Under the pieces are notes generated by a model, which was not told the origin of the DNA, did no database searches, and saw nothing but the letters and a program-made list of their open reading frames with translations. Below are positions 7,690-15,868 of a DNA stretch of 21,095 bases, in pieces. Location: positions 1-21,095 of the forward strand of contig CANNMN010000004.1 in assembly GCA_947505885.1 (NCBI GenBank), written 5' to 3'. Position numbers and translations under genes: made by a program. The DNA is from Rickettsiales bacterium (GTDB taxonomy: Bacteria > Pseudomonadota > Alphaproteobacteria > Rickettsiales > UBA1997). The number at the start of each line of letters is the position of its first letter. The stretch's first letter is position 1.

Positions 7690-8547
7690 TTACAGTAGTT
7701 GATTAAAAATATTGATCAGAGTTAGTTTTTTGTCGAGGTGGAGAGATTGGGTTTTATTCAGTAGAATCAAGGTCTTGTCGTATATTGGGAAGATATCTTT
7801 TTTAACTAAAGTGAGAAAGGCTTTTTCCTCCTCGAAGAAAAAATTTAGATCGGTGCCGCGCGAAAATTTACTTAAGCGATTGAAGAAGAATTCACAGGAT
7901 TTTTCGGTGATTTGAAATGAATAATTTTTATCGGCGACTTTTTTTAGCAATTCTTCGCTGAGTTTTTTGTTGATAATCGAGCGCAGGAATAAGGAGTAGA
8001 ACCTTGATAATTCTGCCCCGAGTCGAATTGCTTCGGCGGGAGAATTGTCGCAAATTTCGGTGAGAAATTCTGTATCATCCTTGACGATTTTTATGAAATT
8101 TGCGTGCGACAAATCAGGAATTTTTAATGTCTGACAACGAGATCTAATGGTTGGTAAAACGCGATGTAAATTGTGAGCGACGAGAATTAAAAAATTATTC
8201 GGACGTGGTTCTTCGAGAATTTTTAAAACAGCATTGGCTGCTGCCTTGGTAAGCTCACAAGCAGAATCAATAACAATGAATTTACTTTCTGAGATCGCTG
8301 AGGTTTGGTTGGAAAAATCTTTGATGTTACGAATTTTTTCGACGCCGATTTCTTTTTTTTCGGCCTCTTTTTCGATTAATAAAATATCAGGATTCGAGTG
8401 TGTGATTTGCAGCGCAAACTCGCGTGCAAAACTTGCTTTGCCGATTCCTTTTTTGCCTAAAAGTAAAATTGCGTGTGGCAATTTTTTATTTTGATAAGAG
8501 GCAAGAAGCCTTGATCTTATTGAATCAAAACCAAGTAGATTACTCAT
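7690..8547 (-). CDS. holB: DNA polymerase III subunit delta' (clamp-loader)
   Basis: The protein is 285 residues from the ATG at 8547. It has a Walker A-like motif, GKKGIGKAS (residues 31-39), a Walker B-region segment FIVIDSA, the LKILEEPRPNNFLILVAHN block, and the SRC motif (TIRSRCQTLKI) typical of delta' and DnaX clamp-loader AAA+ domains. The C-terminal third is helical and divergent. Zinc-binding cysteines typical of DnaX are absent, which favours HolB over DnaX. Delta' forms the clamp loader with DnaX and HolA to place the beta clamp at primed DNA. A TTG three codons upstream (8556) is a possible start, but the ATG is preferred. The start overlaps the stop of the upstream lipoprotein gene by 8 bases. 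In Alphaproteobacteria holB often follows tmk; here it does not. Confidence 0.82.
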   Translation of the reverse strand: MSNLLGFDSIRSRLLASYQNKKLPHAILLLGKKGIGKASFAREFALQITHSNPDILLIEKEAEKKEIGVEKIRNIKDFSNQTSAISESKFIVIDSACELTKAAANAVLKILEEPRPNNFLILVAHNLHRVLPTIRSRCQTLKIPDLSHANFIKIVKDDTEFLTEICDNSPAEAIRLGAELSRFYSLFLRSIINKKLSEELLKKVADKNYSFQITEKSCEFFFNRLSKFSRGTDLNFFFEEEKAFLTLVKKDIFPIYDKTLILLNKTQSLHLDKKLTLINIFNQLL

Positions 8548-8677
8548 TTTCGTCAATCACTTTATCGAATCTTGGACGCTTTTGTTCGCCAGGATATTTC
8601 AGCGGACCCTTCTTGCCGCAAGCGGTAATTGTTAAAAATGCGATTAAAATTATGCAGAGTGATTTTCCAAAATTCAT
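8540..8677 (-). CDS. Small lipoprotein, LptM (YifL)-like
   Basis: This short gene of 45 residues is easy to miss. The protein starts MNFGKSLCIILIAFLTITAC, a lipoprotein signal peptide whose lipobox ITAC places the lipidated Cys at residue 20. Directly after it comes GKKGPLKYP, the hallmark CGxKGPLxxP start of the small lipoproteins found beside argH and lysA in proteobacteria. In E. coli the family member LptM helps assemble the LptDE lipopolysaccharide translocon. That argH lies upstream on the same strand, about 370 bp away, supports the call. The usual lysA neighbour is missing, and holB follows with an 8-base overlap. The rest (EQKRPRFDKVIDENE) is charged and unstructured. Confidence 0.75.
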   Translation of the reverse strand: MNFGKSLCIILIAFLTITACGKKGPLKYPGEQKRPRFDKVIDENE

Positions 8678-9050
8678 TTGACCCCAATATTATTTCAGGA
8701 TTTAACGGGCCTTACAGCCTCATGAGAGAAAACATTAACACCTATTTTCATAATGCAATTAATCCATTTAGATTTGTCGCGCAAATAAAAGCTGAGGAAA
8801 AAATCTTTAAAGTTGAGTTTACGAATTCGAAATTAACCTATTAATGGTTTTCGTTTATTTAGAATTGGCTAATCGAGTTACATCTAAATTCAGATGTGGG
8901 TAATGACGGTAATTTATGGAACAGGAAGTGAATAATTTTGTGCGTGACGTGCAAAGATTAGGAAGGGCTAGAAGTGATTTTGGTATTCTTAAATATACTG
9001 CGAATATCAACGAAGATTTTTATTTGTTGAGATTCAAAGATGCTCCTTAT
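8678..9050. other. Gap between argH and the small lipoprotein gene
   Basis: The genes on either side point the same way, yet 373 bp separate them, unusually wide for this compact pairing. Two small plus-strand ORFs exist: 8722-8844 (40 codons plus stop) and 8916-9059 (see separate entry). Neither looks like a known protein. I see no clear hairpin, tRNA or long repeat. It may be the decayed remains of a lost gene. Confidence 0.4.
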
Positions 9051-9059
9051 TTATCTTAA
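8916..9059 (+). CDS. Possible small ORF, 47 residues, unknown
   Basis: An ATG at 8916 opens a frame of 47 codons ending at TAA 9057-9059, overlapping the 3' end of argH tail to tail by 9 bp. The predicted protein begins [20 protein letters not shown] and ends in RFKDAPYLS. Codon choice looks protein-like and mildly amphipathic, but there is no ribosome binding site, no recognisable family and no operon context. It could be real, a gene fragment, or chance. Confidence 0.2.
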   Translation: MEQEVNNFVRDVQRLGRARSDFGILKYTANINEDFYLLRFKDAPYLS

Positions 9060-10442
9060 ATATTTCTTTGCTTTAGCGATTTCCTCTTTGACTCTTAGTT
9101 GCGAAGTACCGCCAATACTGGTTCGACTGGCTACAGAATTTTCGACAGAGAGTACGTCAAAAATTTTTGTAGTAATTTTTTTCTCAATTTTTTGCATTTC
9201 AGAAATTTTTAATTCGTGCAAATCTACGCCTTTATTTTCAGCCATTTTGACGATTGTTCCAGTGACGTGATGAGCATCGCGAAAAGGCATTTTGAGATTT
9301 TTTACTAACCAATCAGCCAAGTCTGTTGCAGTTGAATATCCGCTTCCCGCCATTTTGAGCATTTTGTCTTGATTCACTTTTATGTCGGCAATCATTCCGG
9401 TCATTGCGCGCAGGCAAAGTTTAGAATTTGCAGAAGCGTCGAAAACCGGCTCTTTATCTTCCTGCATATCTTTGGAATAGGTAAGAGTAAGGCCTTTGAT
9501 TGTCGTCAAAAGCGCAATCAAGGCGCCGAAAATTCTGCCAGATTTACCGCGAACTAATTCTGCGGCGTCGGGATTTTTTTTCTGCGGCATGATTGAAGAG
9601 CCAGAGGTAAAGGCGTCAGAGAGTTTTACGAATTCAAAACCTTTACTCATCCAGATCACAATTTCTTCGGCGAAGCGAGAAAGATGTGTCGCTACGAGGG
9701 CAAGGCAGAATAAATATTCGATGGCGAAATCGCGGTCGGATACTGAGTCCATTGAGTTAGCGGTAGGACGAGCAAAACCCAATTCTTTGGCGGTAAAGTT
9801 GCGATCAATCGGAAAAGAGGTGCCGGCCAAAGCGCAAGCGCCGAGTGGGCATTCATTCATACGGGCGCGTAAATCTTGAAGTCGTGAGCTATCGCGTTTG
9901 AACATTTCGAAATAAGCAAGCAGGTGATGTGAAAATAAAACCGGCTGTGCGACTTGTAGATGAGTGAATCCAGGCAATATAACACCGAAGTTTTCTTCCG
10001 CTTTTTTGACTAAATTTTTCTGCAAATCAGAAATTAATTTTAGCACTTCGTCAATTTCATCGCGAACAAAAAGACGAAAATCTGTGGCAACTTGATCATT
10101 GCGAGACCTTGCGGTGTGAAGCTTGCCAGCTACATCGCCGATAATTTCACGTAAGCGCGATTCAATATTCATGTGGATATCTTCGAGCTCAATTTTGAAA
10201 TTAAACTCATCTTCCACGATTTCTTTTTCGACTTTTTTTAATCCAAAAATAATTTTTTTCAATTCAGCTTTTGTTAAAACTCCAACCTGAGCGAGCATTT
10301 TTGCATGTGCCGTGGAGCCTTGAATATCCTGCTTATACAGCTTTTTATCAAAAGTAATTGATTGATTGATTTCTTGCATCAGATCAGACGGCTTGGCATC
10401 AAATCTTCCGCCCCACATTTTGTTGGAGGATTTTTTCATCAT
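9051..10442 (-). CDS. argH: Argininosuccinate lyase
   Basis: The 463-residue protein cleaves argininosuccinate to arginine and fumarate, the last step of arginine synthesis, in the cytoplasm. It belongs to the fumarase/aspartase superfamily. The N-terminus reads [20 protein letters not shown], a standard ArgH opening. [13 protein letters not shown] is the first substrate-binding block, and the family signature [20 protein letters not shown] lies at about residue 280. Length matches the family (about 460). Two adjacent ATGs (10442 and 10439) are possible starts. ftsW diverges from it with 58 bp between. The presence of argH argues that the organism keeps at least part of arginine synthesis, unlike most Rickettsiaceae. 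No other arg gene is visible. Confidence 0.95.
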   Translation of the reverse strand: MMKKSSNKMWGGRFDAKPSDLMQEINQSITFDKKLYKQDIQGSTAHAKMLAQVGVLTKAELKKIIFGLKKVEKEIVEDEFNFKIELEDIHMNIESRLREIIGDVAGKLHTARSRNDQVATDFRLFVRDEIDEVLKLISDLQKNLVKKAEENFGVILPGFTHLQVAQPVLFSHHLLAYFEMFKRDSSRLQDLRARMNECPLGACALAGTSFPIDRNFTAKELGFARPTANSMDSVSDRDFAIEYLFCLALVATHLSRFAEEIVIWMSKGFEFVKLSDAFTSGSSIMPQKKNPDAAELVRGKSGRIFGALIALLTTIKGLTLTYSKDMQEDKEPVFDASANSKLCLRAMTGMIADIKVNQDKMLKMAGSGYSTATDLADWLVKNLKMPFRDAHHVTGTIVKMAENKGVDLHELKISEMQKIEKKITTKIFDVLSVENSVASRTSIGGTSQLRVKEEIAKAKKYLR

Positions 10443-10500
10443 TTAAAAAGTAAGTTTTAGGATTCCAAAAACATTAAATCCAAAATCTAAATCTCAAACA

Positions 10501-11652
10501 ATGGATAAGGTCAATCAACTCTTCGACCGTCGCTATTTGAATTTGTTCAAAAAATGGTGGCTCGACATCGATAAAATTAATTTCTTTCTAATCATTGGCA
10601 TCATGGCTTTTGGGCTGATGATGATTGCTAGTTCTAGTCCGGCGATTGCCAAGAGAATCGAGGTCGACAAATTTTTCTTCCTTAAAAAACAGCTTATTTT
10701 TGCTGTGGTTGCGCTGGTGATGTTGGTGGCAATTTCCTTTCTCGATCAAGAGAAAATAAAACTTCTCGCACTTGCAGGATTGGCTGGTTCAATCCTTTTA
10801 TTGCTGTTAGTTTTAGTGCATGGAGTCGAAATTAAAGGTGCAAAAAGATGGGTTTCTGTTCTTGGATTTACCCTACAGCCATCTGAATTTGCTAAGACTT
10901 TTTTTGTTGTTGTTAATGCTTTTTTATTACAGCGTTTCACTGCGGAATCTTGGAAAATAAAATACGGAAGTTCTGCAGGATTATTTCTCGTAATAGTTTG
11001 TTTTCTACTACTACAACCCGATCTCGGAATGACTTTAACCTTTGCTGTCTTGTGGGTAGTGCAGCTTTTCGTTTACGGCTTGCCTTGGGCGCTTATTATT
11101 GCTCTTGGCATTCTTGCTATTGTTGGTGGATTCGGTGCTTATTTGGTTTTCCCGCACGTCGAAGATCGCATTAATAAATTTCTTGATTCCGGCGAAAAAA
11201 ATTATCAAGTGGAGAGGTCGCTCGATGCCTTCGTGAACGGTTCCTTATTTGGCACTGGGCCTGGTAACGGTGTAGTAAAAAAATTTATTCCCGACGCGCA
11301 TACGGATTTTATTTTTGCTGTTGTTGGTGAAGAATTCGGTATTTTTTCCTGTATTATTCTGCTCGTTATTTTTACTTACTTAATTACCCGCATTGTAAAG
11401 CGCGCCCTAGAGGAAGAAGATCTATTCATCTATCTCTCGCTTTGTGGATTAATGATGCAATTTTCTATGCAGGTAATGGTGAATATTGGTGTAAGCATGC
11501 GCCTTTTGCCTACAAAAGGAATGACCCTTCCATTCATTAGTTATGGAGGCTCATCAATGATCGCGATGTCGATTTGCTTCGGATTAATTCTTGCCTTCAC
11601 CAAGAAAAAATATCACCGCGATGTCGATTACGGAAATATGAAACTAATCTAA
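10501..11652 (+). CDS. ftsW: Cell-division peptidoglycan glycosyltransferase FtsW
   Basis: The 383-residue SEDS-family membrane protein has about ten transmembrane segments. Diagnostic blocks are IKGAKRWVSVLGFTLQPSEFAK (a long loop region), QPDLGMTLTF, a long periplasmic loop with PDAHTDFIFAVVGEEFG, and RLLPTKGMTLPFISYGGSS near the C-terminus. PTKGMTLPFISYGG is the FtsW version, whereas RodA usually reads PVTGLPLPF, so I choose FtsW. It polymerises lipid II at the septum with FtsI. It lies outside an mra/dcw cluster here, next to argH (divergent) and an MFS transporter that starts 3 bp after its stop. Confidence 0.88.
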   Translation: MDKVNQLFDRRYLNLFKKWWLDIDKINFFLIIGIMAFGLMMIASSSPAIAKRIEVDKFFFLKKQLIFAVVALVMLVAISFLDQEKIKLLALAGLAGSILLLLLVLVHGVEIKGAKRWVSVLGFTLQPSEFAKTFFVVVNAFLLQRFTAESWKIKYGSSAGLFLVIVCFLLLQPDLGMTLTFAVLWVVQLFVYGLPWALIIALGILAIVGGFGAYLVFPHVEDRINKFLDSGEKNYQVERSLDAFVNGSLFGTGPGNGVVKKFIPDAHTDFIFAVVGEEFGIFSCIILLVIFTYLITRIVKRALEEEDLFIYLSLCGLMMQFSMQVMVNIGVSMRLLPTKGMTLPFISYGGSSMIAMSICFGLILAFTKKKYHRDVDYGNMKLI

Positions 11653-11654
11653 TA

Positions 11655-12848
11655 ATGTCCTATCACCTCCGCCCAAAAAATAAAAAAGATTTTGTAATTC
11701 TACTTCTTGTTCTTGGTGGAATAATTGCCCTAGGGCCGCTGACAATTGACGTCTATCTTCCAGCGTTTAACGCCATTGGTGAAGAGTTCGGAGCGCCGGA
11801 AAGATTGGTTCAGCTCTCGCTTACTACCTATTTTCTTGGTATTACTTTTGGGCAAATTATTTACGGTCCGATCGTCGATCGCTTCGGGAAAAAACCGCCG
11901 CTTTTTTTTGGACTTCTTCTCTTCACACTCTCATCAATTGGTTGCTACTTCTGCAAAAATATTGAGCAGTTAGTTGTGCTGCGCTTTTTTCAAGCATTCG
12001 GCGCGTGCGCTTGCACAGTTGTTCCGCGGTCGATTGTGCGCGATCTTTTTACGACGCAAGAATCTGGACGCGTTTTTTCACATTTGATTTTAGTGATGGG
12101 CGCGGCGCCGATTCTAGCTCCGCTCATTGGTAATTTATTGCTCGAGCAATTCGGATGGAGATCTATTTTTGCTTTTTTGAGTTTCTTCTCGGTTTTTTGC
12201 TTACTGCTCGCATACCGCGCTATTCCTGAAACCAAAGGCGCTGATGAAAATGAAAAAATCTCCAAAGCCTTTCGAAAATATTTAGGAATTTTACGCGACC
12301 GCAACTTTGTTAGAAGCGCTTTAACTGGAGGCTTAATGATGGCTGGGCTTTTTGCTTTTGTAACAGGATCGCCATCAATTTATCTCGATTTTTTTGGTCT
12401 TTCTTCGCGCGAATTCGGATTAATTTTTTCACTTAATGCCATTGGTTTTGTCTGTGCCTCGCAGATTAACGCTTATTTATTGAGAAGATTTTCGCTCGAA
12501 TTGCTTTTTAAAAAAATTATTTTTCTGCCTTTTGTAGTTGGAATTTTGTTACTGATTTCTGCCGCAAGTAATCACGATTTTTGGGTAATTACCCCACTAT
12601 TTTGCGCCTTCCTTTTTAGTTGCGGAATGACATTTCCAAATGCAGCTGCATCAGCTTTGGCTAATCAGGCCGCTCACAGCGGATCGGCTTCTGCACTGCT
12701 TGGAACAATACAATTTTCTCTTGCCGCCTGCTCTTCATTTTTGGTTGGCAATATACCTGGCGACGGTGTTGCGGCAACGGTTTTAGTGGTCGGCAGTTGC
12801 GGAATTGCCGCCTTTGCGGCGCAAAAAATCCTTAAGGAAAGAAGATAG
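11655..12848 (+). CDS. Bcr/CflA-family MFS drug-efflux transporter
   Basis: The 397-residue protein is a 12-helix major facilitator. GPLTIDVYLPAFNAIGEEFG is the typical helix-1 opening of the Bcr/CflA drug:H+ antiporter group. YGPIVDRFGKKPPL is the loop 2-3 MFS motif (GxxxDRxGRRxxL type), and RSIVRDLF is the helix-4/5 block of this family. I start at the ATG at 11655 (MSYHLRPKNKKDF); a longer frame from 11574 would overlap ftsW and adds non-family residues. It begins 3 bp after the ftsW stop, so it is probably co-transcribed. The substrate cannot be read from the sequence; chloramphenicol or bicyclomycin-like export is only a family default. Only 7 bp separate it from the convergent small membrane protein. 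Confidence 0.85.
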   Translation: MSYHLRPKNKKDFVILLLVLGGIIALGPLTIDVYLPAFNAIGEEFGAPERLVQLSLTTYFLGITFGQIIYGPIVDRFGKKPPLFFGLLLFTLSSIGCYFCKNIEQLVVLRFFQAFGACACTVVPRSIVRDLFTTQESGRVFSHLILVMGAAPILAPLIGNLLLEQFGWRSIFAFLSFFSVFCLLLAYRAIPETKGADENEKISKAFRKYLGILRDRNFVRSALTGGLMMAGLFAFVTGSPSIYLDFFGLSSREFGLIFSLNAIGFVCASQINAYLLRRFSLELLFKKIIFLPFVVGILLLISAASNHDFWVITPLFCAFLFSCGMTFPNAAASALANQAAHSGSASALLGTIQFSLAACSSFLVGNIPGDGVAATVLVVGSCGIAAFAAQKILKERR

Positions 12849-12855
12849 TTCTGAG

Positions 12856-13155
12856 TTATTGATTAAAGTATCGATTAATTATGACTTTACTGCCTTCGAT
12901 TTCTTCAAAGAAGAAGAATAATAAAATGAATTCTAATATTACTAAAACCGCCACCAGAAAGACTAAACGCAATAATTTAGAGCTAGATTTATTTTTTGCG
13001 CTGATGCCCAAATCTCGTTTTTCTTCATGAATTTCTACGACATTTCCAGCAAAGCTAATTTCACTTTTACTTTCTTTGAGTAAGTCGGCCTTCTTTGTTT
13101 CGTCAAGATTGGTAATGAAAGATTCAAGCTTGGAGTCGGAGGGGTTTTTAGTCAT
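12856..13155 (-). CDS. Small single-pass membrane protein, unknown
   Basis: I do not recognise this 99-residue protein. Residues 1-60 are charged and hydrophilic (Lys/Glu/Ser-rich, with VVEIHEEKRDLG). Residues 61-83 form one strongly hydrophobic helix (LLRLVFLVAVLVILEFILLFFFF), followed by a short tail with EEIEGSKVIINRYFNQ. The basic residues before the helix predict the N-terminus inside and the C-terminus in the periplasm. It is downstream of lepB on the same strand (142 bp gap) and converges with the MFS gene. A role beside the signal peptidase is possible but not shown. Confidence 0.6.
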   Translation of the reverse strand: MTKNPSDSKLESFITNLDETKKADLLKESKSEISFAGNVVEIHEEKRDLGISAKNKSSSKLLRLVFLVAVLVILEFILLFFFFEEIEGSKVIINRYFNQ

Positions 13156-13193
13156 TTTGTTACTTTGTTTGTTGTTGCCGAAAACTGAAGTTT

Positions 13194-13278
13194 GTCATCC
13201 TTTTAAAAGCTTAAATCAACAGTGGCGAGTTCGGATCGATGACTAATCTTTTGGATAATCCGTCTTCGCAAAAATGAC
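13194..13278. repeat. Degenerate palindromic intergenic element between lepB and the small membrane gene
   Basis: The ends are inverted: GTCATCC at 13194-13200 against ATGAC at 13274-13278. An inner pair is ATCCTTTTAAAAG against CTTTTGGAT. The right arm, read on the minus strand, is CCGTCATTTTTGCGAAGACG, a wording typical of dispersed CGTCAT..GCGAAG intergenic palindromes in many proteobacteria (from memory). The left half is eroded. It differs from the 5511-5573 element. Confidence 0.4.
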
Positions 13279-13297
13279 GGGAGAATCGAACATTTAA

Positions 13298-14041
13298 TTA
13301 ACCATTGATCTGATTCAGAATTCTCTCGAAGCGAATCGAGCTTGGCCATTGCCAAAATTGCCAAATTGGCTTGGCAGCAGAGAAGAAAATAATCGTGGCA
13401 CGGCCGACAAAATTTTCTTCGGGCACGTAGCCAACATGCTCAAGAAATCTGCTATCTTGTGAGTTGTCGCGATTGTCGCCCATTACAAAATAATGACCAT
13501 CCGGAACTTCATAAATTCCGGTATTGTCTTGTAGCGTTTTGAGTTGATCGAGAACCGTCATTTCTTTTCCGGAAGGCAAAGTTTCAACGAATTTCCTGAT
13601 TGGTATTTCAATGCCAGAATCTACATCGCCAAATGATCCGTCGGCGGTTTTTTCAACTTTCTGCTCATTAATGTAGAGCTCGCCATCTCTCACTTGAATG
13701 CGATCTTTGGGCAAGCCAATCACGCGCTTAATGTAGTTAATATCTGGATTTGAAGGCAGTCGAAAAACCGCAACATCACCGCGCTGCGGTTTATTTTTTT
13801 GCCAAAATCTTCCCTCAAAAAGATCTAGCCCAAAAGGAAACGAGTAGCGGCTGTAGCCGTAAGAATATTTAGCGACGAAGATGTAATCGCCGATGAGTAA
13901 ATTTGGCTTCATTGAACCAGAAGGAATGTGGAATGGTTCGAAAAAAAATGAACGCACAAATCCGGCGCAGATGAGAGCGATTACGAGAGTTTTAAAAAAA
14001 CCCATTTCAGGTTTAGAAGTTTTATTTTTTGCTTCAGGCAT
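13298..14041 (-). CDS. lepB: Signal peptidase I
   Basis: The 247-residue membrane protease removes signal peptides from exported proteins. After a short cytoplasmic start, one N-terminal anchor helix (about residues 15-34) leads into FHIPSGSMKPNLLIGDYIFV, with the nucleophile Ser43. The general base Lys105 is in INYIKRVIGLPKDRI (box D), and box E is GHYFVMGDNRDNSQDSR. All S26A family boxes are present and in order. The C-terminus (FFSAAKPIWQFWQW...) is also typical for alphaproteobacterial LepB. The usual partners rnc and era are not adjacent; the neighbours are an unknown small membrane protein downstream and accessory genes upstream. Confidence 0.95.
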   Translation of the reverse strand: MPEAKNKTSKPEMGFFKTLVIALICAGFVRSFFFEPFHIPSGSMKPNLLIGDYIFVAKYSYGYSRYSFPFGLDLFEGRFWQKNKPQRGDVAVFRLPSNPDINYIKRVIGLPKDRIQVRDGELYINEQKVEKTADGSFGDVDSGIEIPIRKFVETLPSGKEMTVLDQLKTLQDNTGIYEVPDGHYFVMGDNRDNSQDSRFLEHVGYVPEENFVGRATIIFFSAAKPIWQFWQWPSSIRFERILNQING

Positions 14042-14118
14042 TTCAGTTAGATTCTTATGAAGTTAGGTTGGTAAAAATCGGATTATTTACCTCTAACCAA
14101 AAGGTACAAATGAATATA

Positions 14119-14596
14119 TTAAATCTTGGTCAATAACTCGGGAAACTGGTCATAACAAGGCTTAATTCTTTCCATTATCTCTTTGTCATCCTCCTCGTGA
14201 ATTGCGAGACAAAGGTAGTAATTCTTTTCTTTGTAACGCTTTAAAACTATCCAATCTCCAGTGGGGATAAAGCTTGTGGATTGATGTATGCCAAAGGTTA
14301 TTTTGATTGGCGTTTAGCTCATTAAAGTCCGATGTCTTTAGGGCAGTTTCTAGGTTATGAATTTTATCCAGAATTATTTCTGGGTCGTAAAATTTTGGAA
14401 CCTCATTCCAATCAGCGTAAGAAAGATCTTCGATCATTTTATGAATCCAAGAATCTTTGATATTAAGCTTCGTTTTATTTTTGATTTTAAATCGCTCGCC
14501 CTCTTTTTTGATGTGTTTGTCAAGTTGAGATAAAAGCACATCACTAATCTCTGAAACTGCTTTAATTTGCTCTATTTTGTTGTGGATAGAATGCAT
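14119..14596 (-). pseudogene. Frameshifted hypothetical gene downstream of fic
   Basis: From the ATG at 14596 the first frame gives about 95 plausible residues (MHSIHNKIEQIKAVSEISDV..., rich in Lys/Ile/Asp, ending around SDFNELN). It then runs on to a stop at 14186 with an unconvincing tail (ending LPLSRNSRGG). A second frame opens at 14313 and continues to a TAA at 14119. It reads like genuine protein: ITFGIHQSTSFIPTGDWIVL, then YYLCLAIHEEDDKE and IKPCYDQFPELL. Joining the frames near 14290-14313 (a +1 shift) would give one protein of roughly 155-160 residues. So the gene looks broken by a one-base insertion or two-base deletion, or the base call is wrong. I recognise no family. It starts 27 bp after the fic stop, on the same strand, so it was probably a fic partner gene. 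Confidence 0.55.
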
Positions 14597-14623
14597 GTTT
14601 AGCTCGGTTCTTTGTTAGTTTTT

Positions 14624-15754
14624 TTATCTAAACAGCTTGATATAAGGTTCAAAAGCGAAGATGCGGTTGCGCTTTTGTCCGGTGATTTCGACCAGAATTT
14701 TTAGCTTGATGAAGTCATCAACAAGTCTCAAAGCGGTTGAGAGATTTATTTTTAAAACCTTAACTACATCAGCGCTATCAAAGGTTGGATTGCCGTAGAG
14801 ATGTTGCAAAAATTCCATCGCCAGCGCTTGCTTCTTACCGAGGTTTAAAATTTTTCCTTCGACTTCGCTACGCAGTTTAATGATATTTTTAAAGGCTTGA
14901 ATCGAGTTTTCCGAAGTTGAACGCACACCCTCAAGGAAGAATTTAAGCCACTGCGTTAAATCATCATGGGTTCTAGCGCGAGTTAAATTGTCGTAATAGA
15001 GCGACTTATTTTTTTCAAAAAAATCGGACAGATACAGCGTAGGTTTGTGCAGAAGTTCACTGCTAACCAGGTAAAGCGTAATCAACAAGCGCCCGATTCT
15101 GCCATTGCCATCAAGGAATGGGTGAATGGTTTCGAACTGATAATGAGCAATGCCGATTTTGATTAACTGCGGGATTGATAAGTTTTCATTGTGCAGAAAT
15201 TTTTCGAGATCAGCCATTAAATCTTCCACCGACTCTTGATGCGGAGGAATAAAAACGGCATCTCGGAGACTAGCCCCACCAATCCAATTCTGACTTTTAC
15301 GAAAATCTCCTGGAGTTTTACGCTCCCCCCTCACGCCTTGCAAAAGAATTTTGTGCGCCTGCTTAAGCAAACGATTACTGAGCGGAAGTTTGTCCAAAGC
15401 CTTAATTGATTGGTTCATGGCATTGACATAGTTGTGAACCTCTTGCCAATCATCTCTCTTTTCTGGCTCGATATACTCTTCCTTTTGCACCGCATCATCA
15501 ATATTGGTCTGGGTTCCTTCGATACGACTGCTCTTTGTTCCTTCCTTCAAAATGTGCATCTTGATGAAGAAATCGACATCAGGAATCAACTGCGAGAAAG
15601 CATTCAGTTCGCCAAGTTTAATGTCTGCCTGACTCAGCAGAAGCTGTAATTGCGCATCATCAAGCAACCAATCAGTGTTAACCTTCGATGGCTCAAAACT
15701 TTTATACTGATAACGCTGAACTAGCTTGCCGGATTTGAAATTGCTGACATTCAT
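14624..15754 (-). CDS. Fic-domain protein (class II, N-terminal inhibitory helix) with C-terminal winged helix
   Basis: The 376-residue protein has a Fic/DOC N-terminal domain with the inhibitory motif SSRIEGT (Ser75 and Glu79-Gly80 fit [S/T]xxxE[G/N]). The Fic catalytic core follows, with HPFLDGNGRIGR starting at His211 (consensus HxFx[D/E]GNGRxxR, complete). A C-terminal winged-helix-like region (ADVVKVLKINLSTALRLVDDFIKLKILVE...) ends the protein. Fic enzymes usually transfer AMP from ATP to a hydroxyl side chain of a target protein. In class II the inhibitory helix lies in the same chain, so no separate antitoxin is needed. The Fic-plus-HTH layout is widespread on mobile and chromosomal loci, and the target is unknown. 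A frameshifted gene follows 27 bp downstream. Catalytic and inhibitory residues are intact, so activity is expected. Confidence 0.92.
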   Translation of the reverse strand: MNVSNFKSGKLVQRYQYKSFEPSKVNTDWLLDDAQLQLLLSQADIKLGELNAFSQLIPDVDFFIKMHILKEGTKSSRIEGTQTNIDDAVQKEEYIEPEKRDDWQEVHNYVNAMNQSIKALDKLPLSNRLLKQAHKILLQGVRGERKTPGDFRKSQNWIGGASLRDAVFIPPHQESVEDLMADLEKFLHNENLSIPQLIKIGIAHYQFETIHPFLDGNGRIGRLLITLYLVSSELLHKPTLYLSDFFEKNKSLYYDNLTRARTHDDLTQWLKFFLEGVRSTSENSIQAFKNIIKLRSEVEGKILNLGKKQALAMEFLQHLYGNPTFDSADVVKVLKINLSTALRLVDDFIKLKILVEITGQKRNRIFAFEPYIKLFR

Positions 15755-15792
15755 AATGTTGCTTGGTTAATTTTTCTGAAACTATGAATATC

Positions 15793-15813
15793 GTTACTTG
15801 TATTTCAAGTGAC
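15793..15813. promoter_or_regulatory. Dyad in the divergent fic / unknown-gene region, possible operator
   Basis: GTTACTTG and CAAGTGAC form 8-base arms with one mismatch around a 5-base spacer (TATTT). The dyad lies 39 bp upstream of the fic start and 56 bp upstream of the ATG at 15869, the expected place for a regulator shared by both genes. The Fic protein has its own winged-helix domain, which could bind such a site; that is inference. A TATGAT at 15824-15829 could be a -10 element but has no good -35 partner. Confidence 0.3.
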
Positions 15814-15868
15814 TTTGTGCAATTATGATATTTCTAACTTGCAGTTTTTAACAAAAATCTCACTCATC

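Noticed and set aside
11574..11654. Longer N-terminus for the MFS transporter
   Set aside because: It lies within the ftsW coding region and gives Cys/Arg-rich residues not found in Bcr/CflA proteins; the ATG at 11655 gives a normal start.
14042..14185. Copy of the tRNA-Ala 3' end marking the other border of an island
   Set aside because: I looked for a match to the last 20-30 bases of the tRNA in this gap and saw none, so no attachment-site pair can be claimed.
14181..14214. CTTTGTC / GACAAAG inverted repeat resembling the intergenic palindromes
   Set aside because: It falls inside the convincing second frame of the broken gene (YYLCLAIHEEDDKE), so coding constraint explains the bases; similarity to a repeat family is probably chance.
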